64,000 nucleotides of DNA from Bacteroidetes bacterium OLB12. GTDB taxonomy: Bacteria > Bacteroidota > Bacteroidia > Cytophagales > Cyclobacteriaceae. The stretch is taken from assembly GCA_001567185.1 (NCBI GenBank), contig LNFR01000020.1, forward strand, positions 18,084 through 82,083, read 5' to 3'. Below, in pieces: positions 39,626 through 49,656 of the stretch. The position numbers were made by a program, and so were the translations under genes. Each line of letters starts with the position of its first letter. Within the stretch, counting starts at the first letter, position 1. The notes under the pieces are model-generated. The model worked only from the letters and a program-made list of their open reading frames with translations, did no database searches and was not told where the DNA came from.

Positions 39626-40975
39626 ATGTTTAAAAAAATATTAATTGCCAATCGGGGTGAAATTGCATTGCGCGTAATCCGTACATGCAAAGAAATGGAC
39701 ATTAAGACAGTGGCCGTCTATTCTACTGCCGATAAAGAAAGTTTGCATGTTCGCTTTGCTGACGAAGCCGTGTGCATTGGTGCTGCTCCCAGCAAAGAAT
39801 CATACCTCAACATTCCGCGCATTATTTCGGCTGCCGAAATAACCAATGCCGATGCGATCCATCCTGGCTATGGTTTCCTTTCTGAAAATGCGGAGTTCTC
39901 GGCTGTGTGTCATGAATACGGAATCAAATTTATCGGGCCAACCCCAGAAATGATCCGTGCGATGGGCGACAAGGCAACTGCAAAAGCTACCATGATTAAA
40001 GCCGGTGTACCTTGTATTCCGGGTTCGGATGGCCTGCTAGAATCTATGGAGCAAGGCATGAAAATAGCCAAACAGATTAAGTACCCGGTAATTGTAAAAG
40101 CAACAGCCGGAGGCGGTGGTAAAGGTATGCGCATCATTAACGATGAGTCGGAGTTTAAAAAAGCATGGGATGATGCCAAACGTGAAGCAGGTGCTGCCTT
40201 TGGTAACGATGGCTTGTATCTCGAAAAATTTATTGAAGAACCACGCCACATCGAAATACAGATTGTGGGCGATCAATACGGCAAAGTATGCCACCTTTCT
40301 GAGCGCGATTGCTCCATACAACGCAGGCACCAGAAGTTAGTAGAAGAAACACCCAGCCCGGTTCTAAACCAGGAACTGCGCGAAAAGATGGGCGAAGCTG
40401 CCATTAAAGGTGCCAAAGCCATTAATTATGAAGGTGCCGGTACCATCGAGTTTCTGGTGGATAAACATGGCGACTTCTATTTCATGGAGATGAACACCCG
40501 TATTCAGGTAGAGCACCCCATAACAGAAGAGGTTACCAATTACGATTTGATTAAAGAACAGATTAAGGTGGCGGCCGGTGTACCCATTAGTGGTACCAAC
40601 TACTATCCCATGTTGTTCTCGATGGAGTGTCGCATCAATGCTGAAGATCCGGGCAACGGCTTCCGCCCTTCGCCTGGCAAAATCATAAACTTACACAAAC
40701 CGGGTGGCCATGGCGTGCGAGTGGATAGCCACGCGTATGCAGGCTATACCATTCCGGCTAACTACGATTCGATGATTGGTAAGTTGATTGTAACCGGCCA
40801 ATCGCGCGAAGAAGTAATTACACGCATGAAACGTGCACTGAGCGAGTTTGTGATTGAAGGCGTAAAAACCACCATTCCTTTTCATTTGAAGTTGATGGAT
40901 AACCCCACTTTCCGATCAGGAAAGTTTACCACCAAGTTTTTAGAAACCAGTTTTGATTTTTCAGATTTGAAGTAA
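39626..40975 (+). CDS. accC: Biotin carboxylase subunit of acetyl-CoA carboxylase
   Basis: 449 residues from ATG 39626 ([20 protein letters not shown]). An ATP-grasp enzyme that carboxylates biotin on AccB. It shows the glycine loop [14 protein letters not shown], the [17 protein letters not shown] block, [17 protein letters not shown] and the C-terminal ECRINAEDP. The open frame upstream to 39575 runs through the repeat and is not real coding. It is the last gene of the fabH-efp-accBC run, closed by a terminator. Confidence 0.97.
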   Translation: MFKKILIANRGEIALRVIRTCKEMDIKTVAVYSTADKESLHVRFADEAVCIGAAPSKESYLNIPRIISAAEITNADAIHPGYGFLSENAEFSAVCHEYGIKFIGPTPEMIRAMGDKATAKATMIKAGVPCIPGSDGLLESMEQGMKIAKQIKYPVIVKATAGGGGKGMRIINDESEFKKAWDDAKREAGAAFGNDGLYLEKFIEEPRHIEIQIVGDQYGKVCHLSERDCSIQRRHQKLVEETPSPVLNQELREKMGEAAIKGAKAINYEGAGTIEFLVDKHGDFYFMEMNTRIQVEHPITEEVTNYDLIKEQIKVAAGVPISGTNYYPMLFSMECRINAEDPGNGFRPSPGKIINLHKPGGHGVRVDSHAYAGYTIPANYDSMIGKLIVTGQSREEVITRMKRALSEFVIEGVKTTIPFHLKLMDNPTFRSGKFTTKFLETSFDFSDLK

Positions 40976-40995
40976 ACTAGTTGGGTTTGAAGATT

Positions 40996-41037
40996 TTAAA
41001 ATCCCTCGTCTTAAAAGGGCGGGGGATTTTTTGTTTT
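40996..41037 (+). terminator. Intrinsic terminator after accC
   Basis: AAAATCCCTCG pairs with CGGGGGATTTT (one T-G pair) around an 11-nt loop, followed by TTGTTTT. It closes the fabH to accC operon. Confidence 0.8.
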
Positions 41038-41191
41038 ATTAGCCTTCGTAGCCAGAAAACAGGAAATTAAAAAATCAAAATTACTTTGAAATTAACCACA
41101 CGCTCGCTAAATTTTTCTACTCGACACAAAGAGAAATAAACTATTAAAGGCAATTGATGTTTACAACGCAGAGATGAAATAATCATCTTTT

Positions 41192-41716
41192 ATGAAGCTC
41201 AAACCCGAACTAACCACTACCCTTCTCACCAATCACCAGGAGTTTCAAAGCTACCTGGCCGGTTTAAATGCCGAACAATTGGTTATCAGTAAAAACAACA
41301 AGTGGAGTGCCGTACAACAATTAGAACATATCTGTTTATCGGTACAACCAGTAAGGTTGGCCTTTACACTTCCTAAATTTTTGTTGCGTGCGTTATTTGG
41401 AAAAGCAAATCGCGCCAGCCGAACATACACAGAGCTTATTTCGAAATACAAAGCAAAACTACAGGCTGGCGGCCGTACCAGCGGAAGGTTTATACCCGCA
41501 ACCAGTAATGTGAAAAATTATCAACGCCTAAATGTTCGCCTAACCAAAGAAGTAAAAGGGCTTGCTGCTAAAATCAACCGGTTCTCAGAAGCGGAATTAG
41601 ACCTTTATATTCTACCCCATCCCCTATTGGGAAAACTTACGCTGCGCGAAATGATTTGTTTTACATGTTATCACGTGCAACATCATCAGGAATTAACGAA
41701 ACAAAATCTATCCTAA
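41192..41716 (+). CDS. DinB-like (DinB_2) family protein
   Basis: 174 residues, four-helix-bundle type. WSAVQQLEHICLS gives the first His of the DinB metal site, and the other two are in CYHVQHHQEL near the C-terminus. The family includes thiol-dependent hydrolases and transferases of low-molecular-weight thiols, but this one is uncharacterised. It is preceded by a 200-nt A/T-rich gap (terminator of accC and no other feature) and followed by the cytochrome module. Confidence 0.8.
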   Translation: MKLKPELTTTLLTNHQEFQSYLAGLNAEQLVISKNNKWSAVQQLEHICLSVQPVRLAFTLPKFLLRALFGKANRASRTYTELISKYKAKLQAGGRTSGRFIPATSNVKNYQRLNVRLTKEVKGLAAKINRFSEAELDLYILPHPLLGKLTLREMICFTCYHVQHHQELTKQNLS

Positions 41717-41852
41717 AGTACAGCCGTAAGACAGCTTGAAGACTACAGCCGTTCAGGCGCCATAAACCTGAACCCAAAAGCACAGGTGCTTATTAATAAA
41801 AACCATTTTAAAAGTCCTTAAAAATTCTCACATTCGGTGTCATCTACCGGGT

Positions 41853-44153
41853 ATGCGAATTTTAGTTGGAATATTTACCTGTTTACTTTCGCTATTTCTT
41901 GTGGGCTGCCAGCAAGGGGGAAGCATAACGGGCATTCGCGATTCAGTAGATTACAACCTGCACATCCGCCCCATTCTTTCCGATCGGTGTTTTAAATGTC
42001 ATGGCCCGGATGCCGGCCAGCGAAAAGCCAACCTGCGGCTTGATATACGCGAAGGTGCCCTGGCCGCTTTAAAAGACAACCCCGCAGCGCATGCCATCAC
42101 GCCCGGAGACCCCGATCAATCGGAAGTATTCTTACGCATCTCCTCTTCCGATACCTCGGTGTTAATGCCACCACCCAACTCAAACCTGTCGCTGAACGCC
42201 CAGGAAATTTCTTTAATCAAAAAATGGATTGAACAAGGTGCAAAGTATAAACCCCATTGGGCATTTATCCCTCCCAAAAAACATCCGTTACCCGAAGTGG
42301 ATAAATCGTGGCCAAAGAATGAAATTGACTATTTCATTATTGAACGAATAGAAGCAGCCGGGCTACAACCCAACAAACCTGCGGATAAAGAACGTTTATT
42401 AAAACGCGTGAGCTTTGATCTTACCGGCTTGCCGCCAACACCCGATCTTCAGGCACGGTTTCTTGCGGATAATTCAGACAATGCGTACGAAAAAATTGTA
42501 GATGAATTGCTGGCCCAGCCGCAGTATGGCGAAAAGATGGCCGTGCATTGGATGGATGTTGCCCGTTATGCCGACTCGCACGGCTACCAGGATGATGGCT
42601 TACGTACCATGTGGCCATGGCGCGATTGGGTGATTCATGCCTTCAACCAGAATTATGCTTACGATAAATTTGTTACGTGGCAACTTGCGGGCGACTTATT
42701 ACCGAATCCCACCAAAGAACAATTACTGGCAACCGGTTTTAACCGCAATCATAAAATTACGCAGGAAGGTGGCGTGATTGATGAAGAATATCGCATTGAA
42801 TATGTAACCGACCGAACCAACACATTTGCGAAAGCATTTCTTGCCCTTACGTTTGAGTGCGCCCATTGCCACGATCATAAGTACGATCCTATTTCACAAA
42901 AGGATTATTACCAAACCTTTGCCTTCTTTAATCGCGTGCCCGAAAAAGGTTTCTTTGGTGATATTCAAATAGCCTCGCTGGCTGATCCACCTAAGATAAA
43001 AATAACCAGTGAAGAAGTAGATAATATTCTCACCTTCATCAATAAAAAAGATACTACACCGGTTGAGGTGATGGTTATGAAAGACTCTGCATGGAAACGC
43101 CCCACGTATATCCTGGTACGCGGCAATTACGATGCACATGGTGAAGTGGTGGATGTAGGGATGCCAAATGCCGTGTTCCCATTTGACTCAACCGTTTTTG
43201 GAAACAATCGCCTGGCTTTAACAAAATGGTTATTGCATGAAAAAAATCCGTTAACTGCCCGCGTATTCGTAAACCGCATGTGGCAGGAGTTATTTGGCAG
43301 AGGCCTTGTAAAAACCAGTGGCGATTTTGGTATGCAGGGCGAACTACCCACACATCCGGAATTGCTTGACTGGCTTGCAGTTGATTTTCGTGAAAACGGC
43401 TGGAACATCAAGCGTTTAATGAAACAGTTGGTGATGTCGGCCACGTATCAGCAATCCTCATCGGTAAGTAAACAACAACTCGAAAAAGATCCGGATAACA
43501 TTTTCCTATCCCGCGCACCGCGCATCCGGTTACCAGCCGAGAGCATTCGTGATCTGGCATTGGCCAGCAGCGGATTACTTGTAAAGGAAATTGGTGGCCC
43601 CAGCATGAAAGTGTATCAACCAAAGGGCATCTGGGAGTCTTCGACCTCCGGGCGCGGTGTGTTGGCACGATATGTACAGGATCATGGCGATAAGCTCTAC
43701 CGAAGGGGGTTGTATTCATTTATTAAGCGCACCGTTCCGCCACCGGGTATGCTGATAATGGATGGCAGCAACCGCGATCAGTGCGAGGTAAAACGCGGCT
43801 TAACCAATACTCCCTTGCAGGCTCTTTTACTAATGAATGAACCCCTGATGCTGGAGGCTTCGCGTGTATTGGCCGAACGACTAATACAGGAGAAATCCTC
43901 CACAGAAGAGAAAATCAAAAAAGCATTCTTACTGATTGTTTGTCGCCAAAGCAAGAAAGAAGAATTTGACTTGCTTGCATCTTACTACAAATCCGAGAAA
44001 GAAAAATTTCAGCAAAGCCCGAACAAAGCAAAATCGTTTATTGCGATTGGTGAGTATCCACACGAAAAAATTGAGGATGTTGTCTCGCTTGCCGCCTTGA
44101 TGCAGGTGATTCAAACCATTTATAATATGGATGAAACCATAACTAAAACCTGA
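41853..44153 (+). CDS. Lipoprotein with planctomycete-type cytochrome, DUF1549 and DUF1553 domains
   Basis: 766 residues. Lipobox LFLVGC, then a planctomycete-type cytochrome C domain with one heme motif CFKCH (about 48) and the typical CHGPDAGQRKANLRLD. DUF1549 follows (about 140-345, with DWVIHAFNQNYAYDKFVTWQLAGD and the second CAHCH-like motif ECAHCHDHKYDP) and DUF1553 (about 440-700, VNRMWQELFGRGLV and LTNTPLQALLLMNEP). Such proteins abound in Planctomycetes and Verrucomicrobia with DUF1501 partners. They are linked by context to oxidative or desulfating polysaccharide attack, but no reaction is proven. It ends 4 nt before the DUF1501 gene. Confidence 0.9.
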   Translation: MRILVGIFTCLLSLFLVGCQQGGSITGIRDSVDYNLHIRPILSDRCFKCHGPDAGQRKANLRLDIREGALAALKDNPAAHAITPGDPDQSEVFLRISSSDTSVLMPPPNSNLSLNAQEISLIKKWIEQGAKYKPHWAFIPPKKHPLPEVDKSWPKNEIDYFIIERIEAAGLQPNKPADKERLLKRVSFDLTGLPPTPDLQARFLADNSDNAYEKIVDELLAQPQYGEKMAVHWMDVARYADSHGYQDDGLRTMWPWRDWVIHAFNQNYAYDKFVTWQLAGDLLPNPTKEQLLATGFNRNHKITQEGGVIDEEYRIEYVTDRTNTFAKAFLALTFECAHCHDHKYDPISQKDYYQTFAFFNRVPEKGFFGDIQIASLADPPKIKITSEEVDNILTFINKKDTTPVEVMVMKDSAWKRPTYILVRGNYDAHGEVVDVGMPNAVFPFDSTVFGNNRLALTKWLLHEKNPLTARVFVNRMWQELFGRGLVKTSGDFGMQGELPTHPELLDWLAVDFRENGWNIKRLMKQLVMSATYQQSSSVSKQQLEKDPDNIFLSRAPRIRLPAESIRDLALASSGLLVKEIGGPSMKVYQPKGIWESSTSGRGVLARYVQDHGDKLYRRGLYSFIKRTVPPPGMLIMDGSNRDQCEVKRGLTNTPLQALLLMNEPLMLEASRVLAERLIQEKSSTEEKIKKAFLLIVCRQSKKEEFDLLASYYKSEKEKFQQSPNKAKSFIAIGEYPHEKIEDVVSLAALMQVIQTIYNMDETITKT

Positions 44154-44157
44154 TGGT

Positions 44158-45606
44158 ATGAGCAAAGAATTCATGGATCATCGGAAGCACGTTACACGCA
44201 GGTATTTTATGGGCAAACTCAGCCTGGGAGTTGGTTCGGTTGCCCTGGGCTCTTTACTTATACCCGACTTGTTTTCAAATTCCGAATCGCCCGTTGCTTC
44301 GACAGGCCTCCCGCACTTTGCGCCCAAAGCAAAAAGAATCATTTACCTGTTTCAGAACGGGGCGCCCTCGCAATTGGAAAGTTTTGATTACAAGCCCTTG
44401 TTGAATAAAATGACCGGGCAAGAACTTCCTGCTTCCATTCGCATGGGGCAACGGTTAACGGGTATGACCTCCGGGCAATCGAAATTTCCGTTGGTAGGTT
44501 CGTACTTCAAATTCAACCAGCATGGTAACTCCGGTGCCTGGGTAAGCGAGATGTTCCCTAATATCTCTAAAGTGGTTGATGACATTTGTTTCATTAAAAC
44601 CATGCACACGGAAGCGATTAATCATGACCCCGCACTTACGTTTATGCAAACCGGTGCCCAACAGGGCAATCGGCCCAGCATGGGTTCTTGGTTGAGTTAT
44701 GGGTTAGGAAGTGAAAATAAAAATCTGCCGGCTTTCTGTGTCTTGCTATCGCGTGGCCGCGGAAACGGACAAGGTGTATATTCGAAATTATGGACCAACG
44801 GATTTTTGGATAGTGTTCATCAGGGCGTGCAATTCAGCAGCAGCGAAGAACGGGTTTTGTATTTGAAAGATCCGGAAGGCAGAGATCGGGCTGACAGGAG
44901 AAATATGTTGGATCAGCTATCAAAACTGAACGATCTGAACTATAAAGAATTTGGCGACCCCGAAATTCAGGCGCGTGTACAACAATACGAGATGGCCTAT
45001 CGCATGCAAACCGCAGTTCCGGAACTAACGGATCTTTCGAAAGAGCCGGATAACATTATTAAAATGTATGGATCGGATTGCCTGGTACCCGGTACCTATG
45101 CAGCCAATTGTTTGCTGGCCCGAAAACTTTCAGAAGCAGGCGTTCGCTTCGTGCAGTTGTATCATCAGGGGTGGGATCAGCACGGCAACATGGTTGGCGA
45201 AATGCCCCTGCAAGCGCAAGACACCGATCGGGCTACAGCCGCTTTAATTATGGATTTAAAACAGCGTGGCTTGCTGGATGAAACATTGGTGATTTGGGGA
45301 ACCGAATTTGGTCGTACGAATTATTGCCAGGGCGATCTGACAATTAAAAATTATGGCCGCGACCACCACCCCCGGTGTTTTACCATGTGGATGGCAGGTG
45401 GCGGTGTGAAAGCCGGAACCACCTATGGCGAAACCGATGAGTTTGGATATAACATTGCAAGCAACCCTGTTCATGTAAATGACTTTCATGCAACAGTTTT
45501 ACACCTGCTGGGTTTAAATCATGAACAACTTACCTTTAAGCATCTGGGCAGACGGTACAGGCTAACTGATGTTGGCGGTAAAGTAATTTCCGGGTTGATG
45601 GCTTAA
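44158..45606 (+). CDS. DUF1501 family exported protein (sulfatase-like fold), Tat-type signal
   Basis: 482 residues. The N-terminus VTRRYFMGKLSLGVGSVALGSLL is a twin-arginine signal, so it is exported folded. DUF1501 landmarks are KRIIYLFQNGAPSQLESFDYKP, TEAINHDPALTFMQTG, LYHQGWDQHG, IWGTEFGRTN and GRDHHP. The fold is alkaline-phosphatase/sulfatase-like, but the active-site Cys/Ser of sulfatases is not evident. It is coupled to the cytochrome gene before it, and a third gene follows 18 nt later. The pairing of these two families is fixed across many genomes. Confidence 0.92.
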   Translation: MSKEFMDHRKHVTRRYFMGKLSLGVGSVALGSLLIPDLFSNSESPVASTGLPHFAPKAKRIIYLFQNGAPSQLESFDYKPLLNKMTGQELPASIRMGQRLTGMTSGQSKFPLVGSYFKFNQHGNSGAWVSEMFPNISKVVDDICFIKTMHTEAINHDPALTFMQTGAQQGNRPSMGSWLSYGLGSENKNLPAFCVLLSRGRGNGQGVYSKLWTNGFLDSVHQGVQFSSSEERVLYLKDPEGRDRADRRNMLDQLSKLNDLNYKEFGDPEIQARVQQYEMAYRMQTAVPELTDLSKEPDNIIKMYGSDCLVPGTYAANCLLARKLSEAGVRFVQLYHQGWDQHGNMVGEMPLQAQDTDRATAALIMDLKQRGLLDETLVIWGTEFGRTNYCQGDLTIKNYGRDHHPRCFTMWMAGGGVKAGTTYGETDEFGYNIASNPVHVNDFHATVLHLLGLNHEQLTFKHLGRRYRLTDVGGKVISGLMA

Positions 45607-45624
45607 TCAAATCCTTCGAAGCCA

Positions 45625-47769
45625 ATGCAACAGTCAATCCGCTTTTTTAAAAATCTATCTCTTTTCTTCCTGCTGCTCACTTCATTCATTTTTTTATTTG
45701 AAGACCGGGTTGTTATACCCTTGTGGCTTCAGGTGGCAGGCAGATTGCACCCTGCGTTGTTACACATTCCCATTGGCATTGTGGTAATGCTGGTGCTGCT
45801 GTTGCTTGTACGGTCTCAGTTCAAATCCAAACAATTCAAAAAAGTATTAGCCATCAGCTTAACCATGGCTACCGTAACAATTACACTTACTGCATTTTTT
45901 GGATTGCTTTTGTCATTTAGCGATGACTACGGAGCTGATTCCCTTCAACGCCATAAAGTAAGCGGCCTGGCTCTTGCCTGGTTAAGCTACTTTGTCTTGG
46001 TATTTTATTTATCCACGTCCGAAATCAGAATGCTAAAACATGCCGGTATTCTTCTGGTATTTGTGCTGCTTGTTTTTGTAGGACATACGGGATCTGTACT
46101 GACACATGGTGAAAATTTTATACTCGCACCATTGCAAACTTCGGTACCCAGAGTAGATTCAGTTAATGCTTCGGTATATCAATTGGCCGTAATGCCCGTG
46201 CTGGAGAAGAAATGTTTTTCTTGTCATAATGAAAAGAAGGCAAAAGGAAAATTGATAATGACCGATCCTTCTAAATTTAAAACAGGTGGAGAAAGTGGAG
46301 TAGCCTTTGTTGCCGGTAAGTCGGATTCGAGCCGGATGATCCATCATATACTGCTTCCATTGGCACACGATGATCACATGCCACCCGATGGCAAACCACA
46401 ACTAACTGGTTTTGAAATTGACTTATTGAAAGCGTGGATTAATTCCGGGGCCGATTTTGATAAACCATTGGCTGCATACAACCCGACTGACACATTGGTT
46501 AAGCTGGCTGGTAAAACCATTGAGTCGTACTACGCTTCATCTGTTAACTATACATTTAAGCCGGCAACACCAGACCTAATCCAAAAACTTAATACACCCT
46601 TTCGATCCGTATTTCCAATTCATATAAACAGCCCCGCCTTGCAGGCTGACTTTTTTGTAAAAGAATATTTTACAATACAATCGCTTAAAGAGTTGCAGCA
46701 AATTAATGAACAACTGGTGGCACTTAGTCTTTCCAAAATGCCCATTACCGACAGCGATCTTCAGTTACTGTCTGCGTTTCAGAACCTGGAAAAATTAAAC
46801 TTAAACTTTACCAATTTGTCGGGCACCGGGTTGGGGAATCTGGATAAGTGCAGCAACCTGAAATCAATTTCACTGGCAGGAACCCAAGTAACACCTGAAA
46901 CCATAAAACCGCTTCTAAGCTTACCTAACCTAAAGACCTTATATCTCTGGAATACCGGTATTGATACCACGCAACAACATCAACTGGAAAAAGATTACCC
47001 AACGATCAACTTTGTACACACCGCTTATAAAGACGAAAGCATTTTAACTTTGAGTAAACCGATGCTGGTTAACGAAGGTATTCTTACGCAACAAGATTTG
47101 CTTACTTTAAAACACACCATGCCTGGCGTAACCATTCGTTACAGTCTGGATGGTACAAAGCCCGATAGTGTGAATGGAATTATTTATTATGGTCCGATTA
47201 AACTAGACGAAACCGTAAAACTTCAGGCTGTTGCCTGTAAACCGGGCTGGTATTGCAGTAAACTACTCGAAACAACTGTATATCTGGAAGGTTATAAGCC
47301 AGAAAACATAACATTATTAACCCCTGCCGATAAGCAATACCGGGGCGAGGGAGCCCTTTCGCTTACGGATGGCCGCAAAGGGTTTGTAGATATTTTTAAA
47401 GAACCTTCCTGGTTAGGCTTCCGCGAAAATGATTTTGTATCCAGCGTGGACTTTGGCAACCAACCGCCAACGCTTAACAAGGTGGTAATTAGCTATAGCG
47501 ATAACGTAGGGTCCTATATTTTTCCACCCACCGAAGTACAGATTTGGGGCGGACAAAGCGAACACAACTTTAAACTTCTTACCACAGAAAAAATTACCGA
47601 ACCCACCGGCTATCGCACCCCGTTCAATGGATTCATTCCTGTAAGTTTAAAAGAATCGAACTTCCAATACTATAAAATTGTAGCAAAGCCGATTGCCAAA
47701 CTTCCCAAGTGGCATGGCGGGAAAGGACAAAAGGGCTGGTTCTTTGTGGATGAGGTTTTCTTTTATTAG
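45625..47769 (+). CDS. Multidomain membrane protein: DUF2231, cytochrome, leucine-rich and chitobiase-C domains
   Basis: 714 residues. Five to six N-terminal membrane helices form a DUF2231-type domain (about 10-155; RLHPALLHIPIGIVVMLVLL and HKVSGLALAWLSYF). A planctomycete-type cytochrome domain follows with one heme motif CFSCHNEKKAKGKL (about 195). Next comes a leucine-rich segment (about 370-455; LSAFQNLEKLNLNFTNLSG) and a chitobiase/beta-hexosaminidase C-terminal-like domain (about 480-550; GVTIRYSLDGTKPDSVNG). A discoidin-like beta domain ends the chain. The membrane part probably feeds or drains electrons for the two preceding proteins. Third gene of the unit. Confidence 0.8.
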   Translation: MQQSIRFFKNLSLFFLLLTSFIFLFEDRVVIPLWLQVAGRLHPALLHIPIGIVVMLVLLLLVRSQFKSKQFKKVLAISLTMATVTITLTAFFGLLLSFSDDYGADSLQRHKVSGLALAWLSYFVLVFYLSTSEIRMLKHAGILLVFVLLVFVGHTGSVLTHGENFILAPLQTSVPRVDSVNASVYQLAVMPVLEKKCFSCHNEKKAKGKLIMTDPSKFKTGGESGVAFVAGKSDSSRMIHHILLPLAHDDHMPPDGKPQLTGFEIDLLKAWINSGADFDKPLAAYNPTDTLVKLAGKTIESYYASSVNYTFKPATPDLIQKLNTPFRSVFPIHINSPALQADFFVKEYFTIQSLKELQQINEQLVALSLSKMPITDSDLQLLSAFQNLEKLNLNFTNLSGTGLGNLDKCSNLKSISLAGTQVTPETIKPLLSLPNLKTLYLWNTGIDTTQQHQLEKDYPTINFVHTAYKDESILTLSKPMLVNEGILTQQDLLTLKHTMPGVTIRYSLDGTKPDSVNGIIYYGPIKLDETVKLQAVACKPGWYCSKLLETTVYLEGYKPENITLLTPADKQYRGEGALSLTDGRKGFVDIFKEPSWLGFRENDFVSSVDFGNQPPTLNKVVISYSDNVGSYIFPPTEVQIWGGQSEHNFKLLTTEKITEPTGYRTPFNGFIPVSLKESNFQYYKIVAKPIAKLPKWHGGKGQKGWFFVDEVFFY

Positions 47770-47788
47770 ATCATGGCTAAATTATGTC

Positions 47789-48079
47789 CTAAAGATTAGC
47801 CAGCGTAAAAAGAATAATACCAGTAATCACTAGTAATATCGTGATAGATCGTATCCGTGAATTCCGGTTTTCGCGCCTTAACTCATCTCTTAACAGAGCC
47901 CTGGCCGAGGCTGTCATAATCGGGTCGTTCAGTGATAGCGACTGCGAATTAGAATTCTTTCCTTTGGACCTCACACTTGCCAGGCTATTCTTCATCGAAA
48001 GCTTAACCGCTTCCTGCCGTAATTCCCGGTTGTAAGTAAAAGAATCTTGTGATTGTTTCAGGAACCCTCCGCCTAACAT
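47789..48079 (-). CDS. Small membrane-anchored protein downstream of flotillin
   Basis: 96 residues with one C-terminal membrane helix (IRSITILLVITGIILFTLANL) after a polar, Ser/Arg-rich cytosolic part. The start codon overlaps the flotillin stop (TAATG), so translation is coupled. No family is recognised. By position it may belong to the same membrane microdomain complex as the flotillin and the NfeD-like protein. Confidence 0.7.
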   Translation of the reverse strand: MLGGGFLKQSQDSFTYNRELRQEAVKLSMKNSLASVRSKGKNSNSQSLSLNDPIMTASARALLRDELRRENRNSRIRSITILLVITGIILFTLANL

Positions 48080-49648
48080 TACTTTTTATCCTTGCCTGGT
48101 TCTTTCTTCTCTCCTTCTCCTAATTGACCTTGCTTGGCCTTTGCCTCATCTGCCATCTTTTGCAATTCAGCAGCCGTTTTTCCCTTTAGGTATTCAGGTA
48201 ATTCCATACCTGCCATGTTGAAGATTTCCTGTAGTGGTGGCACTGATTTATACAAACCTGAAATAAAATTAGCCGTAGAAGTTTTACCATCACCGGTTCC
48301 ACCATTGCCACCGTCCCACACGGTAAGCTTATCGATCTTAATATTTTTAATCGCTTCGGTTTGCAAGCGCACCAATCCGGAAGTTTATCTACAATTAACA
48401 ACAACACAGCATCGCGGGCATTATCGCCTGAAGCCTGCACAATTTGTTGTAAGCCTTGTGCTTGTTTGGTTAATATTTCAAACATACCGCGCGCTTCGGC
48501 TTCCAATTTGGCAAAGATGGCATCTGCTTCACCTTTTGCACGCTCGCGCAGTTTCTCTGCTTCTGCTTGCGCTTCAATAATGGCTTTCTGTTTCTGGATT
48601 TCAGCCGCCACTACCACGTTGGCATTTTGTGAAGCCCGATCGCGTTCAGCACGGGCCTGTTCAGCCTTTTGTTCAGCCAGGTATGCCTCTTCCAATGCCC
48701 GGGCTGCCTGTACTTTTTTCTGCAGCAATTGCTTTTTTCAATGCTTCGGCTTCCCGTTCTCTGCGTTGTGCATCAGAATTGGCAATGGCAATTTTCGATT
48801 GGTTTTCCCCCGCAACTGCCAATGCATTTGCTTCAGCTGATTTAATACGAGTATCGCGTTCGGCCTCTACTTTACCTATTTGTTCATCGCGCTTGGCCCC
48901 GGCAATTAAGATTTCTTTATCTTTTTATAGTTACGGCTACCTGCGTATCACGGTCGCGCACCATTTCCGATACTTTAATATCGCGTTCCTTTTCTGCTTC
49001 GGTCTTACCAATATCTCCCAACCGTTCCTGGTCGGCCACCCGAATCTTAGCTTCATTGATTGCTTTTGCCGCAGCCTCTTTACCAAGCGCAGCAATGTAA
49101 CCACTCTCGTCTTTAATATCGGTTATGTTTACGTTGATCAGTTTGAGACCAATTTTTTTCAATTCCGATTCCACGTTGTGCGATACATTCTGCAAAAATT
49201 TATCACGGTTGGTGTTGATCTCCTCTATATCCATCATGGCTACCACCAAACGCATCTGGCCCACAATAATATCGTGTGCCAATGCGTGTACATCCTGGCG
49301 TTGTAACCCCAGCAAACGCTCGGCTGCATTTTCCATTACACCACTTTCAGTAGAAATACCGACTGTAAACTTCGAGGGCACATCTACGCGAATATTTTGT
49401 TTACTCAGGGCATTGGTAAGATTTACTTCAATAGAGATTGGAGTAAGATCCATAAAGGAATAATCCTGAAACACCGGCCAGATAAACGCGGCACCCCCAT
49501 GAATACATTTGGCTGAACCACCTCCTCCTACTTTACCATACACCACAAGAACTCTATCAGACGGGCACCGCTTGTACCTGCGGAGCATGGTCGTGATCAT
49601 GATAAAAATAAAAAGACCTACAATTGCAATAATGGGGAGTGTTAGCAT
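48079..49648 (-). CDS. Flotillin-like SPFH/band-7 protein (three frameshifts)
   Basis: About 523 residues when read through three breaks. An N-terminal membrane hairpin (LPIIAIVGLFIFIMITTMLRR) is followed by an SPFH domain (FIWPVFQDYSFMDLTPISIEV) and a long Ala/Glu-rich coiled coil (KEAAAKAINEAKIRVADQERLG, IANSDAQRREREAEALKKA). The end is a flotillin tail, KIDKLTVWDGGNGGTG. Breaks: A5 for A6 near 48923, A6 for A5 near 48716, and one missing A near 48374. The protein scaffolds membrane microdomains. It is downstream of an NfeD-like gene, the usual partner. Confidence 0.88.
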
Positions 49649-49656
49649 AACAAAAA

